A stretch of 58,343 bases of DNA from assembly GCA_016190485.1 (NCBI GenBank), contig JACPQN010000024.1:1-58343 (forward strand), written 5' to 3'. Position 1 is the first letter of the stretch, and each line of letters starts with the position of its first letter. The notes under the pieces are model-generated. The model made no database searches and was not told where the DNA came from. It worked only from the letters and a program-made list of their open reading frames with translations. This stretch comes from Chloroflexota bacterium (GTDB taxonomy: Bacteria; Chloroflexota; Dehalococcoidia; SHYD01). Shown in pieces: positions 6,534-15,816 of this stretch. A program made the translations under genes and the position numbers.

Positions 6534-8879
6534 GTGCGGCCCGCTCTCGTGGCCGGACGGCTACTGGCCGTCCCTCTGCTCCTGGCCCTGCTGGCGGCGC
6601 TCTTCTTCTGGCGGCTGACCATCCTGGGCGAGGTCCTCTACTGGGGCACCCCACTCCTCCAGTTCTTCCCCTGGCGCACCCTGGCCGTGCAGGAGTACCT
6701 GAGTGGCCGGGCGCCCCTCTGGAACCCCTATGCCGGCTTCGGTGCGCCCCTGGCGGCCAACTTCCAGAGCGCAGTGTTCTACCCCCTGAACCTCGTCTAC
6801 TTCCTGCTACCGATCGAGCGGGCCATGACCGCCACGGTGCTCCTCCACGTCTTCCTGGCCGGCTGGTTCACCTACGGTTTCGGGCGGCATACCGGACTCA
6901 GCCGCTCCGGGGCGCTGGTCTCGGCCCTCACCTTCATGTTCAGCGGCTATCTCGTGGCCCGGGCGGGATTCCTCAGCATCACCGCGGCGGTGGCCTGGCT
7001 ACCGGCGCTCTTCCTGGCGCTGGAGGGTTGCCTGCGGGCATCTGCTCAGCCGGGAGGGAGCCGGTTGCTCTGGATGGTGGCCTTGGCCGGGGCCACCGGC
7101 ATGCTGCTGCTAGCGGGGCACATCCAGCTCGCCTACTACAGCCTGGTGGCAGGGGCGCTGTACCTGGGCTACCGAGTCTTGACTGGTGATGACGCTGCTC
7201 ACGGGGCCTCAGGCGCAACGCCCACGTCCCGTATCGGCTCGGCCGTCCGGCGCGCCTGGCGGGCCCTGGCGGGCATGACCCTGGGCGTTGCCCTGGCGGC
7301 GGTGCAGCTCGTGCCGGGCTGGGAGATCGCGCGCGAGTCGGTGCGCCAGGGCGGCGCCGCCTACGACTTCGCTACGGGCTACTCCCTGTGGCCCGGACAG
7401 CTACTGGGCGCCCTGGCGCCGAACTTCTTTGGAAGCCAGGCCAACGGCGACTGGTGGGGACCGGGCGCCTACTGGGAGGGCGTGATCTACCTGGGTGTGT
7501 TCCCTCTGCTGCTGGCGCTCCTGGGGCTCCGCTACGCGCGGGACCGCCGCCGGTGGTTCTGGCTGGCCCTGGCGCTGGTGGCGCTGTTCCTGGCCATGGG
7601 ACGCTACAACCCCATCTTTCCGGCGCTCTTCGAGCGGCTGCCGGGTTGGGGGCTGTTCCAGGCCCCGGCCCGTTTCAGCCTCTGGTACACGCTGGCAGGA
7701 GCGATGCTGGCCGGCCTGGGGTGGGACGCGCTCCAGGCCGGGGGCGCGGCCCGCGGCCGGAGGCTGGGGCTTTGGGCTACCGCCCTGGCCCTGGGGATGC
7801 TGCTGGCGGCCCTGATCTTCGTGCTCAGCGGCTTCGACCAGGCCCTCCAGTCCACGGCAGCGACGGCGGTGGCGGCGGCGGGCGGGTGGCTGCTGGTGGC
7901 GGGACTGCTCTTGCGGGCGCGCGCCAACCTCCCGCACGCCCGGTGGCGTCCGGCAGCCCTCGCCTTGGTGGCCGTGGACCTCTTCCTCTTCGGGTTCGGG
8001 CTGAACCCCACCACCGACGTCCGCCTCTACAGCGGGGAGACGCCGCCCTCGGTGGCGGCGCTGCGAGAAGCCGCGTCCGGAGGTCGCACCTACACCACAG
8101 AAGCCGTGTACAAGGAGAGCCAGGAACGCTACTTTAGCTTCAAACGATTTGCCCCAACGGACTGGCAGGAGCTGTGGCAGCTCCGGGAGGCGTTGATGCC
8201 CAACCTGGCCGCCGTGGAGCGGCTGTCCGAGGCGTACAACTACGACCCGCTGCGGCTGGAGCGCCCGCAGCGGGTCCAGCAGGCGGCCGAAGCCCTGGGC
8301 CTGCCGCCGGCTCTCCTGGAGCTGATGCGGGTGAATCTCCTCCTCAGCTACGGCGATCCCCCTGGCCAGAGCTGGCGGCCCCGTGGCCGCAGCGGCCCGG
8401 TGGCCGTCTACCGGTCGGAGTCGCTCGCGCCCAGGGCCTACGTCGCGCCCTGGCCGGTGACCGCCTCCGGGCCGGACGAGGCCCTGGCCCTCCTGACCGC
8501 GGCGGGATTCGATCCCCGGCGCGAGGCGGTGGTGGAGGCGCCGACGGAGGCGCTTCCCTTCGTAGGCGGGGCGGCTGGCGCGGCGCGCATCGTGGAAGAG
8601 GAGCCGCAGCGGGTGGCGGTGGAGGTCTCCTCCTCGGGCGGCGTGCTGGTGCTGGCCGACGCCTACTATCCGGGCTGGCGGGCCAGCCTGGATGGGCAGG
8701 AGGCGCCCATCTGGCCTGCCAACGTAGCCTTCAGGTCCGTGGCGTTGCCTCCCGGCGACCACCGGGTGGAGTTCTGGTACGATCCGCTGAGCTTCAAGAT
8801 CGGCGTCGCGCTATCGGGCCTGGCCCTGGGGACCGTGGCCGCCCTGGCGGGCCTGGGCTTGCGCAGCAGGCAGGCCTGA
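6534..8879 (+). CDS. YfhO-like large membrane protein
   Basis: This 781-residue polytopic protein resembles the bacterial YfhO family: a first loop with QFFPWRTLAVQEYLSGRAPLWNPYAGFGAPLAAN, many transmembrane helices, a long C-terminal soluble part, and the late motif LVLADAYYPGWRASLDGQ typical of that family. YfhO members are linked to glycosylation of envelope polymers. It starts with GTG directly after the TAG of the previous gene, so it is read as part of one operon. Family assignment is good; the biochemical reaction is inferred. Confidence 0.8.
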   Translation: MRPALVAGRLLAVPLLLALLAALFFWRLTILGEVLYWGTPLLQFFPWRTLAVQEYLSGRAPLWNPYAGFGAPLAANFQSAVFYPLNLVYFLLPIERAMTATVLLHVFLAGWFTYGFGRHTGLSRSGALVSALTFMFSGYLVARAGFLSITAAVAWLPALFLALEGCLRASAQPGGSRLLWMVALAGATGMLLLAGHIQLAYYSLVAGALYLGYRVLTGDDAAHGASGATPTSRIGSAVRRAWRALAGMTLGVALAAVQLVPGWEIARESVRQGGAAYDFATGYSLWPGQLLGALAPNFFGSQANGDWWGPGAYWEGVIYLGVFPLLLALLGLRYARDRRRWFWLALALVALFLAMGRYNPIFPALFERLPGWGLFQAPARFSLWYTLAGAMLAGLGWDALQAGGAARGRRLGLWATALALGMLLAALIFVLSGFDQALQSTAATAVAAAGGWLLVAGLLLRARANLPHARWRPAALALVAVDLFLFGFGLNPTTDVRLYSGETPPSVAALREAASGGRTYTTEAVYKESQERYFSFKRFAPTDWQELWQLREALMPNLAAVERLSEAYNYDPLRLERPQRVQQAAEALGLPPALLELMRVNLLLSYGDPPGQSWRPRGRSGPVAVYRSESLAPRAYVAPWPVTASGPDEALALLTAAGFDPRREAVVEAPTEALPFVGGAAGAARIVEEEPQRVAVEVSSSGGVLVLADAYYPGWRASLDGQEAPIWPANVAFRSVALPPGDHRVEFWYDPLSFKIGVALSGLALGTVAALAGLGLRSRQA

Positions 8880-8893
8880 GGCCACCAAGCGGA

Positions 8894-10474
8894 ATGAGCG
8901 CCCGGCTGCTGTTCCTCCTGTGGGCCGTGAGCCTGGCCACAGTGGCCGCGGCGGCCGCGCTGTTCCGCCAGCCGGGCTACTTTGACGCCTACTATTACTA
9001 CCACGTGGCGGCCAACCTCGCGGCGGGCCGGGGGCTGGTGGAGGACCTGGTCTGGAGCTACCTCTCTCCTCCGGAGGCCGTCTCCCATCCCAGCAACCTC
9101 TACTGGATGCCCCTGACCTCCCTGGTGGCCGGGGCGTCCATGGCCGTCTTCGGGCCGGGGTTCCGGGCGGCCCAGGCGCCGCTGGCGCTGGTGGCGTCCC
9201 TGGCGCCGGTGGCGGCCGCCTGGGCTGTATGGGACCTCTGGCGGGACCGGGGGCTGGCCCTCGCCGCCGCCGCCCTGACCCTGTTCGGCGGTTTCTACTT
9301 CCTCTACTGGACCGCGGTGGACGGCTTCGGGCTCTTCGCAGTGAGTACCACTATCGGCCTGTGGGCAGGGGCGCGTCTGCTGGCCCAGGATCGTTCCCAG
9401 AGCGAGGGAGCCAGCGGGCGGGCGGTGGACGCACCGCGTGGCCGGGTCGCCCCCTGGGGCCTGGGGCTGATGGCCGGAGTGGCTGCGGGCGCAGCTCACC
9501 TCACTCGGGCCGACGGCTTTCTGACGGTGCTGGCGGTGCTGGCGGCGACGGTGGTTGCTCGCTCGCGAGGGTGGCGAGCCTTTGGGCTGGCGGCGGCCGC
9601 CGGTTACCTGCTGCTGCTGGGCCCCTGGGCCTGGCGAGTCTGGGCGCTCACCGGCTCGCCGCTGCCGCCGGGCACGGCTGCCACGCTCTTTTTCCGGGAG
9701 TACAATGATCTCTTTGGTTACGGGCAGGCGCATACCCTTGGGACCTACCTCTCCTGGGGGGCCGGCCCCATCCTGCTGTCCAAGCTGGCGGCCTTGGGCG
9801 AGAACCTAGTGGTGCTCTACGGCGCCGGGTTCATGCTGGCGCCTCTGGGCCTCCTGGGGATATGGCGCTGCCGTCGCGATGCGCGCCTGTGGCCCTTCCT
9901 CTGGTACACATGCCTACTCTACCTCACCCTCACCTTCCTGTTCACCTTCCCGGGCGCCAGGGGGAGCATGCGTCACTCAGGCGTCGCGCTGCTCCCGTGG
10001 ACCGGAGTGGTCGCGGCGCTGGGCCTGCAAGTCGCCGTGGCTGCGACCGCGCGCCGTCTGCCGGGCTGGGACGTCCGCCGCGCCTGGCGGGGGTTCATCC
10101 TGGTGGCGGTGGGCGCCAGCCTCGCCCTGGCCCTGGCCTTCCTCCTGTATAATGCGAGCGCCTGGGACCGGGAGTACCAGGCGTATCAGGAGCTGGCGCG
10201 GAGGCTGAATGAGCGAGGAGTGGGCGCAGCCCCGGTAATGGTCACGGACCCGCCGGCCTATCACTATGTCAGCGGGCGGAGCGCGGTTGCCACGCCCAGC
10301 AACGGCGTGCAGGCGCTGCTGGCTGCCGCCGACCGGTACGGGGTGGCGTACGTGGCCCTGGAGCCTGCCCACGCTCCCGCACTGCGTGCCCTCTATGTGG
10401 GGGATGAGCGCTCCCCGCGCCTGGAGCACGTGGAATGGATCGGGCCGACGCGGCTCTTCAGAGTCCTACCATGA
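8894..10474 (+). CDS. GT39-like membrane glycosyltransferase (type X, copy 1)
   Basis: The ORF track extends this frame far upstream, but ATG 8894, right after the previous stop at 8879, gives a 526-residue protein with a normal hydrophobic start. After the first helix comes YFDAYYYYHVAANLAAGRGLVEDLVWSYL and then HPSNLYWMPLTSLV. The same signature occurs in the gene at 14203, so the two are paralogues. The C-terminus is a small soluble domain (YVSGRSAVATPSNGVQALLAAADRYGVAYV). Likely a membrane glycosyltransferase using a lipid-linked sugar. Its TGA overlaps the next ATG (ATGA). Confidence 0.68.
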   Translation: MSARLLFLLWAVSLATVAAAAALFRQPGYFDAYYYYHVAANLAAGRGLVEDLVWSYLSPPEAVSHPSNLYWMPLTSLVAGASMAVFGPGFRAAQAPLALVASLAPVAAAWAVWDLWRDRGLALAAAALTLFGGFYFLYWTAVDGFGLFAVSTTIGLWAGARLLAQDRSQSEGASGRAVDAPRGRVAPWGLGLMAGVAAGAAHLTRADGFLTVLAVLAATVVARSRGWRAFGLAAAAGYLLLLGPWAWRVWALTGSPLPPGTAATLFFREYNDLFGYGQAHTLGTYLSWGAGPILLSKLAALGENLVVLYGAGFMLAPLGLLGIWRCRRDARLWPFLWYTCLLYLTLTFLFTFPGARGSMRHSGVALLPWTGVVAALGLQVAVAATARRLPGWDVRRAWRGFILVAVGASLALALAFLLYNASAWDREYQAYQELARRLNERGVGAAPVMVTDPPAYHYVSGRSAVATPSNGVQALLAAADRYGVAYVALEPAHAPALRALYVGDERSPRLEHVEWIGPTRLFRVLP

Positions 10475-12627
10475 CCAGCGATTCCCCTGCGCTGGTGGCT
10501 GCTGGCCTGACCCAGCGCCGGCTCGTGGCGCCTCTGGCGCTGGTGGCCTGGATTGCGGTGGTGCTGGCCGCCTACTACGCAGTGCACAAGCCTCTGCCGG
10601 ACCAACTGTCCCAGGCCGGCGGCCTCTGGGAGCCGCTGCGAGAGGGCTGGTCACCGGCGGCCCTGGCCAGCGCCGTTCTGGACCTGGGCGTGGCGCTGTG
10701 GCTGGCCCTCCTGGGCCTCGGCGTCGGCTCCCTGCTGCTGGACCGTCTGCTGGACGAGCCTGATCTGGGGCCAGTGGAGCACACGGCCTTTGGCGGAGCG
10801 CTGGGGCTTGCGGCGTTGGCCACAACCGTCTTCTTCCTGGGCCTGGCCGGCGGGCTCTCTCCGCTACCGGCTCTGCTGCTCCTGAACGTCCTCTCCCTGG
10901 TGGGCGTCGTGGGGCTCTGGCGGATACTCCGGCGGCAGGTGATACAACCGCGGCAGCAGGCGGCCCCAGATGCACGGGACGGGACGGCGCTGGCCCTCCA
11001 GGGCCTGCTGGCCGGCGCCGCGGCGCTGACGCTGACGAAGGCCCTGGCGCCGCCCGTGGCCTGGGACAGCCTGGTGTACCACCTCACGGCTCCGCAGCAG
11101 CACCTCCAGGCGGGCCGCATCTTGGGCGGCATCGACGTGCCCTACTTCTACTTCCCCTCGCTGGTGGAGCAGCTCTACGCCGCGGCGCTGCTGGTGCGGG
11201 GCGACGTGTCGGCCCAGGCCATGCACCTGGTCCTGGCGGCTCTCGGCGCCCTGGCAGTATGGGGCTTTCTGGCCCGCTACCAGGATCGCCGGGCGGGCTG
11301 GTACGCGCTGGCTCTGCTGGCTTCCGCCACCAGCCTGCTATCGCTAGCGACAGAGGCCTACGTCGAGTGGGGGCTGCTGACCTACGGCTTCCTGGCCTTC
11401 TGGGCGCTGCACCGGGCCTTGGAAACGGGTAGCGGGCGCTGGCTGGCGCTCTCCGGCTGCCTGTGCGGCTGGGCTCTGGCCACCAAGTACACCGGGGTCT
11501 TCCTGGCCCTCGCGCTGGGCGTGCTGTTACTGTGGCACATGACGCGCGACCGTCGGAGGGACGACCCAGCCTTGCCTACCGAACAGGCGGGGCTGGGGGG
11601 CTGGCATGCTCTCGGCCTGTGGGCCGGCCCCCTGGCGGCCGCGGCCAGCCCCTGGTACCTGAAGAACTGGGTGCTGACCGGCAACCCCGCCTATCCCTTC
11701 TTCTTCGGCGGGTGGCGCTGGGACACCTGGCGCGCGGAGTGGTTCTCCCGGCCGGGCACGGGGCTCGTCACGGAACCGCTCCGGCTCCTGAGCGCGCCCT
11801 GGGAGCTGACGGTGCTGGGTACGGAGGGCAGCGCCTTCTACGACGCGACGATGGGCCCCCTGTTCCTGGCCCTGTTGCCCCTCCTGGCCTTGGTTCCACT
11901 GCGCACGTGGGTCTCCCAGGCGCTCGTGGTGACGGCGATCCTCTTCGGGGTGTGGCTGTACGGGGCGGCGCAGTCGGCGCTGCTGGTGCAGGGGCGGCTG
12001 CTGCTGCCGGCCATGCCCTTCCTGGCGGCGGCGCTGGCAGGTGGGCTGGCGGAGAGTCCGCGTCTGGCGGCGACGCCGGTGCGGGTGCACCGCGTCCTGG
12101 AGGCGACGGTGCTGCTGGTGCTGGGCTTGACGGTGCTGCGCCTGGGCCTGGAATGGGTCGCAGACCCGCCGCTGCCCTATCTCCTGGGCGCCGAGAGCCG
12201 GGCCACCTACCTGGAGCGCCACCTGGGAGATCACTACCGAGCGCTGATGTTCCTCAACGGGGAGCTTTCACCCGGCGCCCGGGTCCTCTTCCTATGGGAG
12301 CCTCGGACCTACCTCTGCGGGGGCGCCTGCCAGCCCGACGCGCTCCTCTACAACTGGCGCGACCTGCTGCGCCAGTACGGCTCCGTGGACGGCGTGTACC
12401 AGGAGCTGCGCCGCGAGGGGTACAGCCACGTACTACTGTATGGCGGCGGCCTGCGCCACTTCTCCGAGCCGCCCAACGTGGAGATGGAGCCGGCTCACAT
12501 CGTGGAGCTGGCCCGCTTCGAGGCCCGCTACCTGGACCGCCTCTACGGCCCGCCCCTGCCGGAGACGCTGGCCCAGCCGGCCTCTGCCGTGGCGGGCAAA
12601 GGCTATGCCCTCTACCGGCTGCGGTAG
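10471..12627 (+). CDS. GT-C-type polytopic membrane protein (type Y)
   Basis: ATG 10471 overlaps the stop of the previous gene (ATGA), so the upstream extension in the ORF track is not used; this gives 718 residues. About a dozen hydrophobic helices are visible, with the loop WDSLVYHLTAPQQHLQAGRI and then FYFPSLVEQLYAAALL. It belongs to the same general class as its neighbours but has a different loop signature and no close copy in the window. The C-terminal third is soluble (TYLCGGACQPDALLYNWRDLLRQYG) and could recognise the acceptor. Role inferred from context: assembly of the cell-surface glycan. Confidence 0.62.
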   Translation: MTSDSPALVAAGLTQRRLVAPLALVAWIAVVLAAYYAVHKPLPDQLSQAGGLWEPLREGWSPAALASAVLDLGVALWLALLGLGVGSLLLDRLLDEPDLGPVEHTAFGGALGLAALATTVFFLGLAGGLSPLPALLLLNVLSLVGVVGLWRILRRQVIQPRQQAAPDARDGTALALQGLLAGAAALTLTKALAPPVAWDSLVYHLTAPQQHLQAGRILGGIDVPYFYFPSLVEQLYAAALLVRGDVSAQAMHLVLAALGALAVWGFLARYQDRRAGWYALALLASATSLLSLATEAYVEWGLLTYGFLAFWALHRALETGSGRWLALSGCLCGWALATKYTGVFLALALGVLLLWHMTRDRRRDDPALPTEQAGLGGWHALGLWAGPLAAAASPWYLKNWVLTGNPAYPFFFGGWRWDTWRAEWFSRPGTGLVTEPLRLLSAPWELTVLGTEGSAFYDATMGPLFLALLPLLALVPLRTWVSQALVVTAILFGVWLYGAAQSALLVQGRLLLPAMPFLAAALAGGLAESPRLAATPVRVHRVLEATVLLVLGLTVLRLGLEWVADPPLPYLLGAESRATYLERHLGDHYRALMFLNGELSPGARVLFLWEPRTYLCGGACQPDALLYNWRDLLRQYGSVDGVYQELRREGYSHVLLYGGGLRHFSEPPNVEMEPAHIVELARFEARYLDRLYGPPLPETLAQPASAVAGKGYALYRLR

Positions 12628-12639
12628 GAGCCACCGGCG

Positions 12640-14202
12640 GTGACCGGCGCCGGGGGCGCCATCCTGGCTCGACGGCCCGAGGCGATGGCCTCGGCGTTGT
12701 ACCGGGCCTCGGGAGGCCAGGGCGCCATGCTCCTGGCTTGCTCCCTGTGCCTGTTGGCGCTGCTGCTACGGCTGCCCAGTCCGAACCAGCAACTGGAGTA
12801 CGACGAGGTCATCAGCATCCTCTTTGCCCGCCAGGACTTTGGCCGGATCGTGGAGGCCACCGCGGCCGACACCATGCCGCCCCTCTATTACTGGCTGCTG
12901 CGGCTGTGGCACGGGGAGGGCAGCAGCCTCTTCATGGCTCGCTATCTCTCCACCATCCTGGGGGTGCTGAGCCTGCCGGCGCTCTACGTCCTGGGCCGCC
13001 GCCTGCTGGGAGAGGGGACGGCGCTGCTGGGCACGGCCATCCTGGCCCTCTCGCCCTTCCACGTCTTCTACAGCCACTACACCCGCATGTACGCGCTGCT
13101 GGCGCTGCTGGCGCTGCTGGCGGCCACCTTCTTCCTGGCCTGGCTGCAAGATGGAGGACGACGCTCTCTGGCCCTGGCGACCCTCGCGACAGGGCTGGCG
13201 CTGTACGTGCACCCGCTGGCCTTCCTGCTGGTGGCCACCCTGGACCTGCTGTTCGTCGGCAGCTACCTGCTGAAGCGCGCAGCCCCCCTTCAGGCGGGTG
13301 TCGGGACGTTGCTGGCGGCCAACGCGGCGCTGGGGCTGGGGTTCCTCCCGTGGCTCGTCTACCTGCCGGGACAGGTAGAGAAGGTGACCCGGGCTTTCTG
13401 GATCCCTACGCCAGGGCCGACGGAGTTGGTGCGTACGGCCATCGTCTTTCACTTCCACCTGCCCCTGCCGGCGGGATGGCTAGGCCCGGCGGCCTTCCTC
13501 TCGCTGCTGCTGGTCACGGTCACCGCCGTGGAGCTGCGCCGGCGCTGGTTGGCAGCGCTGGGGGAGCGGGCCGGCCTTCTCGCGCTGCTGGTCCTGGCGC
13601 TGGCGCCCCTGGCGCTGATATACCTGGTCTCCCAGGTGCGGCCCATCTACGTGGAGCGGGCTGCGCTGGCCGCGGCGGCGGCCTACTACCTGCTGCTGGC
13701 CGCGGCCCTGCGGTGGCTGCCCCTTCGTCCGGTGGCGTGGGCGCTGGGCGCCTTGCTGCTGTTGGGCATGCTGGTGGCCAACGTATACCAGTGGCAGTAC
13801 CAGTCGTTCCCGCGCTCGCCCCTGGGTGAGGTGGCCCGGTACCTGGCCCAGGAGGTACGCCCCGGCGACATGGTGCTCCACGACAACAAGCTCAGCTTCT
13901 TTCCAGCCTATTACTTCGCGCCTGGCCTGCCCCAGAGCTACGTGGCGGACCCCCCCGGCTCCCCCAACGACACCCTCGCGCCGGGGACGACGCGGGTGCT
14001 GGGCCTCTCTCCCACCACGCCGGAGGAAGCAGCCAGGGGCCACCGCCGGCTGTGGTTCGTGGCCTTCGACCGCGCGCTGGCGGAGGCTGCGGCCGCGGGC
14101 AGACCACTGCCGAACAAGGCCGCGCTGGACGCACGGTCCCCCGGCGCCCTCCAGGCCCACATCGGCGATGTGTCCCTCTACCTGTACCGGCGGGAGCCGT
14201 AG
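12640..14202 (+). CDS. GT39/ArnT-like membrane glycosyltransferase (type Z, copy 1)
   Basis: A 520-residue protein starting at GTG 12640. The first loop has the acidic motif EYDEVISILFARQDFG and then DTMPPLYYWLLRLW, the hallmark of GT39/PMT-2-like glycosyltransferases. SHYTRMYALLALLALLAATFF follows. A close paralogue lies at 15792 with matching motifs. Topology: about 10-12 helices and a short soluble tail. Likely transfers a sugar from a polyprenyl-phosphate donor at the outer membrane face. It abuts the next gene (TAG-GTG). Confidence 0.75.
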   Translation: MTGAGGAILARRPEAMASALYRASGGQGAMLLACSLCLLALLLRLPSPNQQLEYDEVISILFARQDFGRIVEATAADTMPPLYYWLLRLWHGEGSSLFMARYLSTILGVLSLPALYVLGRRLLGEGTALLGTAILALSPFHVFYSHYTRMYALLALLALLAATFFLAWLQDGGRRSLALATLATGLALYVHPLAFLLVATLDLLFVGSYLLKRAAPLQAGVGTLLAANAALGLGFLPWLVYLPGQVEKVTRAFWIPTPGPTELVRTAIVFHFHLPLPAGWLGPAAFLSLLLVTVTAVELRRRWLAALGERAGLLALLVLALAPLALIYLVSQVRPIYVERAALAAAAAYYLLLAAALRWLPLRPVAWALGALLLLGMLVANVYQWQYQSFPRSPLGEVARYLAQEVRPGDMVLHDNKLSFFPAYYFAPGLPQSYVADPPGSPNDTLAPGTTRVLGLSPTTPEEAARGHRRLWFVAFDRALAEAAAAGRPLPNKAALDARSPGALQAHIGDVSLYLYRREP

Positions 14203-15816
14203 GTGAGCGCGGCGGTGGTCACCCGGGAGGGCGAGGCCCTGGCCATTCTGGACCGCGCCATCCCCGCCGCGCTGGTGGCCGCCGGGCTGGTGGTGCGGCT
14301 GGTGGAGGCCAGCGTGCTGCCCTTCCCCGCGCTGGACGACCCGGCTTTCTACCTGAAGGTGGCCGAGAACCTGGCGCAGGGGCGCGGCCTGGTCATCGAC
14401 GCCATCTGGAGCTACCAGGCGCCCTTCGGCCAGGCTCAGGACCAGCCTTTCTCCCAGGTCACCCACCCCAGCAACGAGCACTGGATGCCCCTGGCGTCCC
14501 TGGCGCTGGCCCCCTTCTTTGCGCTCCTGGGGAGCAGCTTCAAGCTGGCGCAGGTGGTGGGCGCGATGGTGGGGTCGCTGCTGGTGCTGGTGGCGTGGCA
14601 GACGGCCCGGCAGGCCCTGTCGCCCCGGGGCCCCTGGCGGGCCACCGCCTCCTTCGTGGCGGTGCTGGTGGCCTTCAACCCCCTGCTGGTCTACCAAGCG
14701 GTCACCGCCGATAGCTCCGTCTACTTTGGGCTGCTGGGCGCGCTGGCCCTGCTCCTGGCGGGGACCAGGCCCCGCCGGAGCGCCGGCGCCGCTGCGCAGG
14801 TGGGTCTGGTGGGCGGGCTGGCCTACCTGGCCCGTAGCGACGGCCTGCTCCTCCTGGTGGCGCTCACTATCTGGACATGGCTGGCTTCCCCCGAGGCCCG
14901 ATGGCGCCGGACGGGGGCGCTGCTCCTGGGAGCGGCGGTGGTGGTGGCGCCCTGGTTGGCCCGGAACGCCGTGACCTTCGGGTCAGCCTTTCCCACCTCT
15001 GGCCTGGCGCTGGCCCTGCTTCCCGACTACCCCACCCTCTTTCACTACGGCGGCGACAGCTTCTGGACCGGGTTCCCCCCGCCCGATGCAGGGCGCCTGT
15101 TGGGCCTGCGCTTGGAGGGGCTGGGGCACAACCTCTTCGTGCTGCTGTTGCAGTCCCTCTTCCCCATTGCGCCCCTGGCGCTGGTGGGTTTTGCGTCGCT
15201 GCGCACAGCTCCCGTGGTAGCGCTGGGCGGGGCCTTCGCCCTGGCCCTGCTCCTGGCCGGCGCCCTCCTTTTCCCGGTCGTCACCATCTACGGCGCCTTC
15301 TACCACTCGGTGGGGGCTGTGCTCCCCCTGATAACGCTGCTGGCCGTGGTTGGCCTACAGCGGTTCGGCCGGGTGCTGGGGCAGCGGCTCTTCGAAGACC
15401 CGGACTTCATGCCCATTCTGCTGGGCATCGCTGCCTTTGCGCTGACCCTGGTGCAGTTCGGGCTGGCCACGGCCACTGCGGCCGAGATGCACGGCCGCTG
15501 GGGCGAGCAGTTCGACCTGGTAGGCCAGTGGCTGCGGGAGCAGGGGGCGCGCGTGGTGATGACCACCCAGCCGCACAGCCTGCACTACGCCAGCGGCCTG
15601 CCAGCGGTCATGCTGCCGGTGAGCGACTCTCCGGAGGTGGCATTTCAGGTGGCCCAGCGGTATGGCGTGGACCACGTGGTTGGCTTCGGTAGCTTCGGGA
15701 GGTACCCGGCTGCCTTCCAGGAAGAGGGCGGCGCCCCTCGGCAGGCTCAGGACAGCGCCCCCTTCCGGCTGGTGTACGAGGCGGAGGGCGTGTGGATCTA
15801 TCGCGTGGAGCCATAG
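14203..15816 (+). CDS. GT39-like membrane glycosyltransferase (type X, copy 2)
   Basis: A 537-residue paralogue of the 8894 gene: LDDPAFYLKVAENLAQGRGLVIDAIWSYQ and HPSNEHWMPLASLAL match the corresponding loops there. GTG 14203 follows the previous TAG directly. Two copies of the genome-wide short repeat are read in frame, giving GQAQDQ (near 14430) and RQAQDS (near 15745), which the other copy lacks at these places. A soluble C-terminal domain (YASGLPAVMLPVSDSPEVAFQVAQRYGVDHV) also matches copy 1. Function by family: lipid-linked-sugar glycosyltransferase. Confidence 0.68.
   Translation: MSAAVVTREGEALAILDRAIPAALVAAGLVVRLVEASVLPFPALDDPAFYLKVAENLAQGRGLVIDAIWSYQAPFGQAQDQPFSQVTHPSNEHWMPLASLALAPFFALLGSSFKLAQVVGAMVGSLLVLVAWQTARQALSPRGPWRATASFVAVLVAFNPLLVYQAVTADSSVYFGLLGALALLLAGTRPRRSAGAAAQVGLVGGLAYLARSDGLLLLVALTIWTWLASPEARWRRTGALLLGAAVVVAPWLARNAVTFGSAFPTSGLALALLPDYPTLFHYGGDSFWTGFPPPDAGRLLGLRLEGLGHNLFVLLLQSLFPIAPLALVGFASLRTAPVVALGGAFALALLLAGALLFPVVTIYGAFYHSVGAVLPLITLLAVVGLQRFGRVLGQRLFEDPDFMPILLGIAAFALTLVQFGLATATAAEMHGRWGEQFDLVGQWLREQGARVVMTTQPHSLHYASGLPAVMLPVSDSPEVAFQVAQRYGVDHVVGFGSFGRYPAAFQEEGGAPRQAQDSAPFRLVYEAEGVWIYRVEP

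Noticed and set aside
4937-7189. 750-residue ORF spanning two glycosyltransferase genes
   Set aside because: Out-of-frame shadow, Gly/Arg/Pro-rich with no domain sense; the frames of the two membrane proteins are clearly the coding ones.
11463-13829. 788-residue ORF in the GT-C array
   Set aside because: Same kind of GC-driven shadow; contains no recognisable helices or motifs and crosses a real gene boundary.
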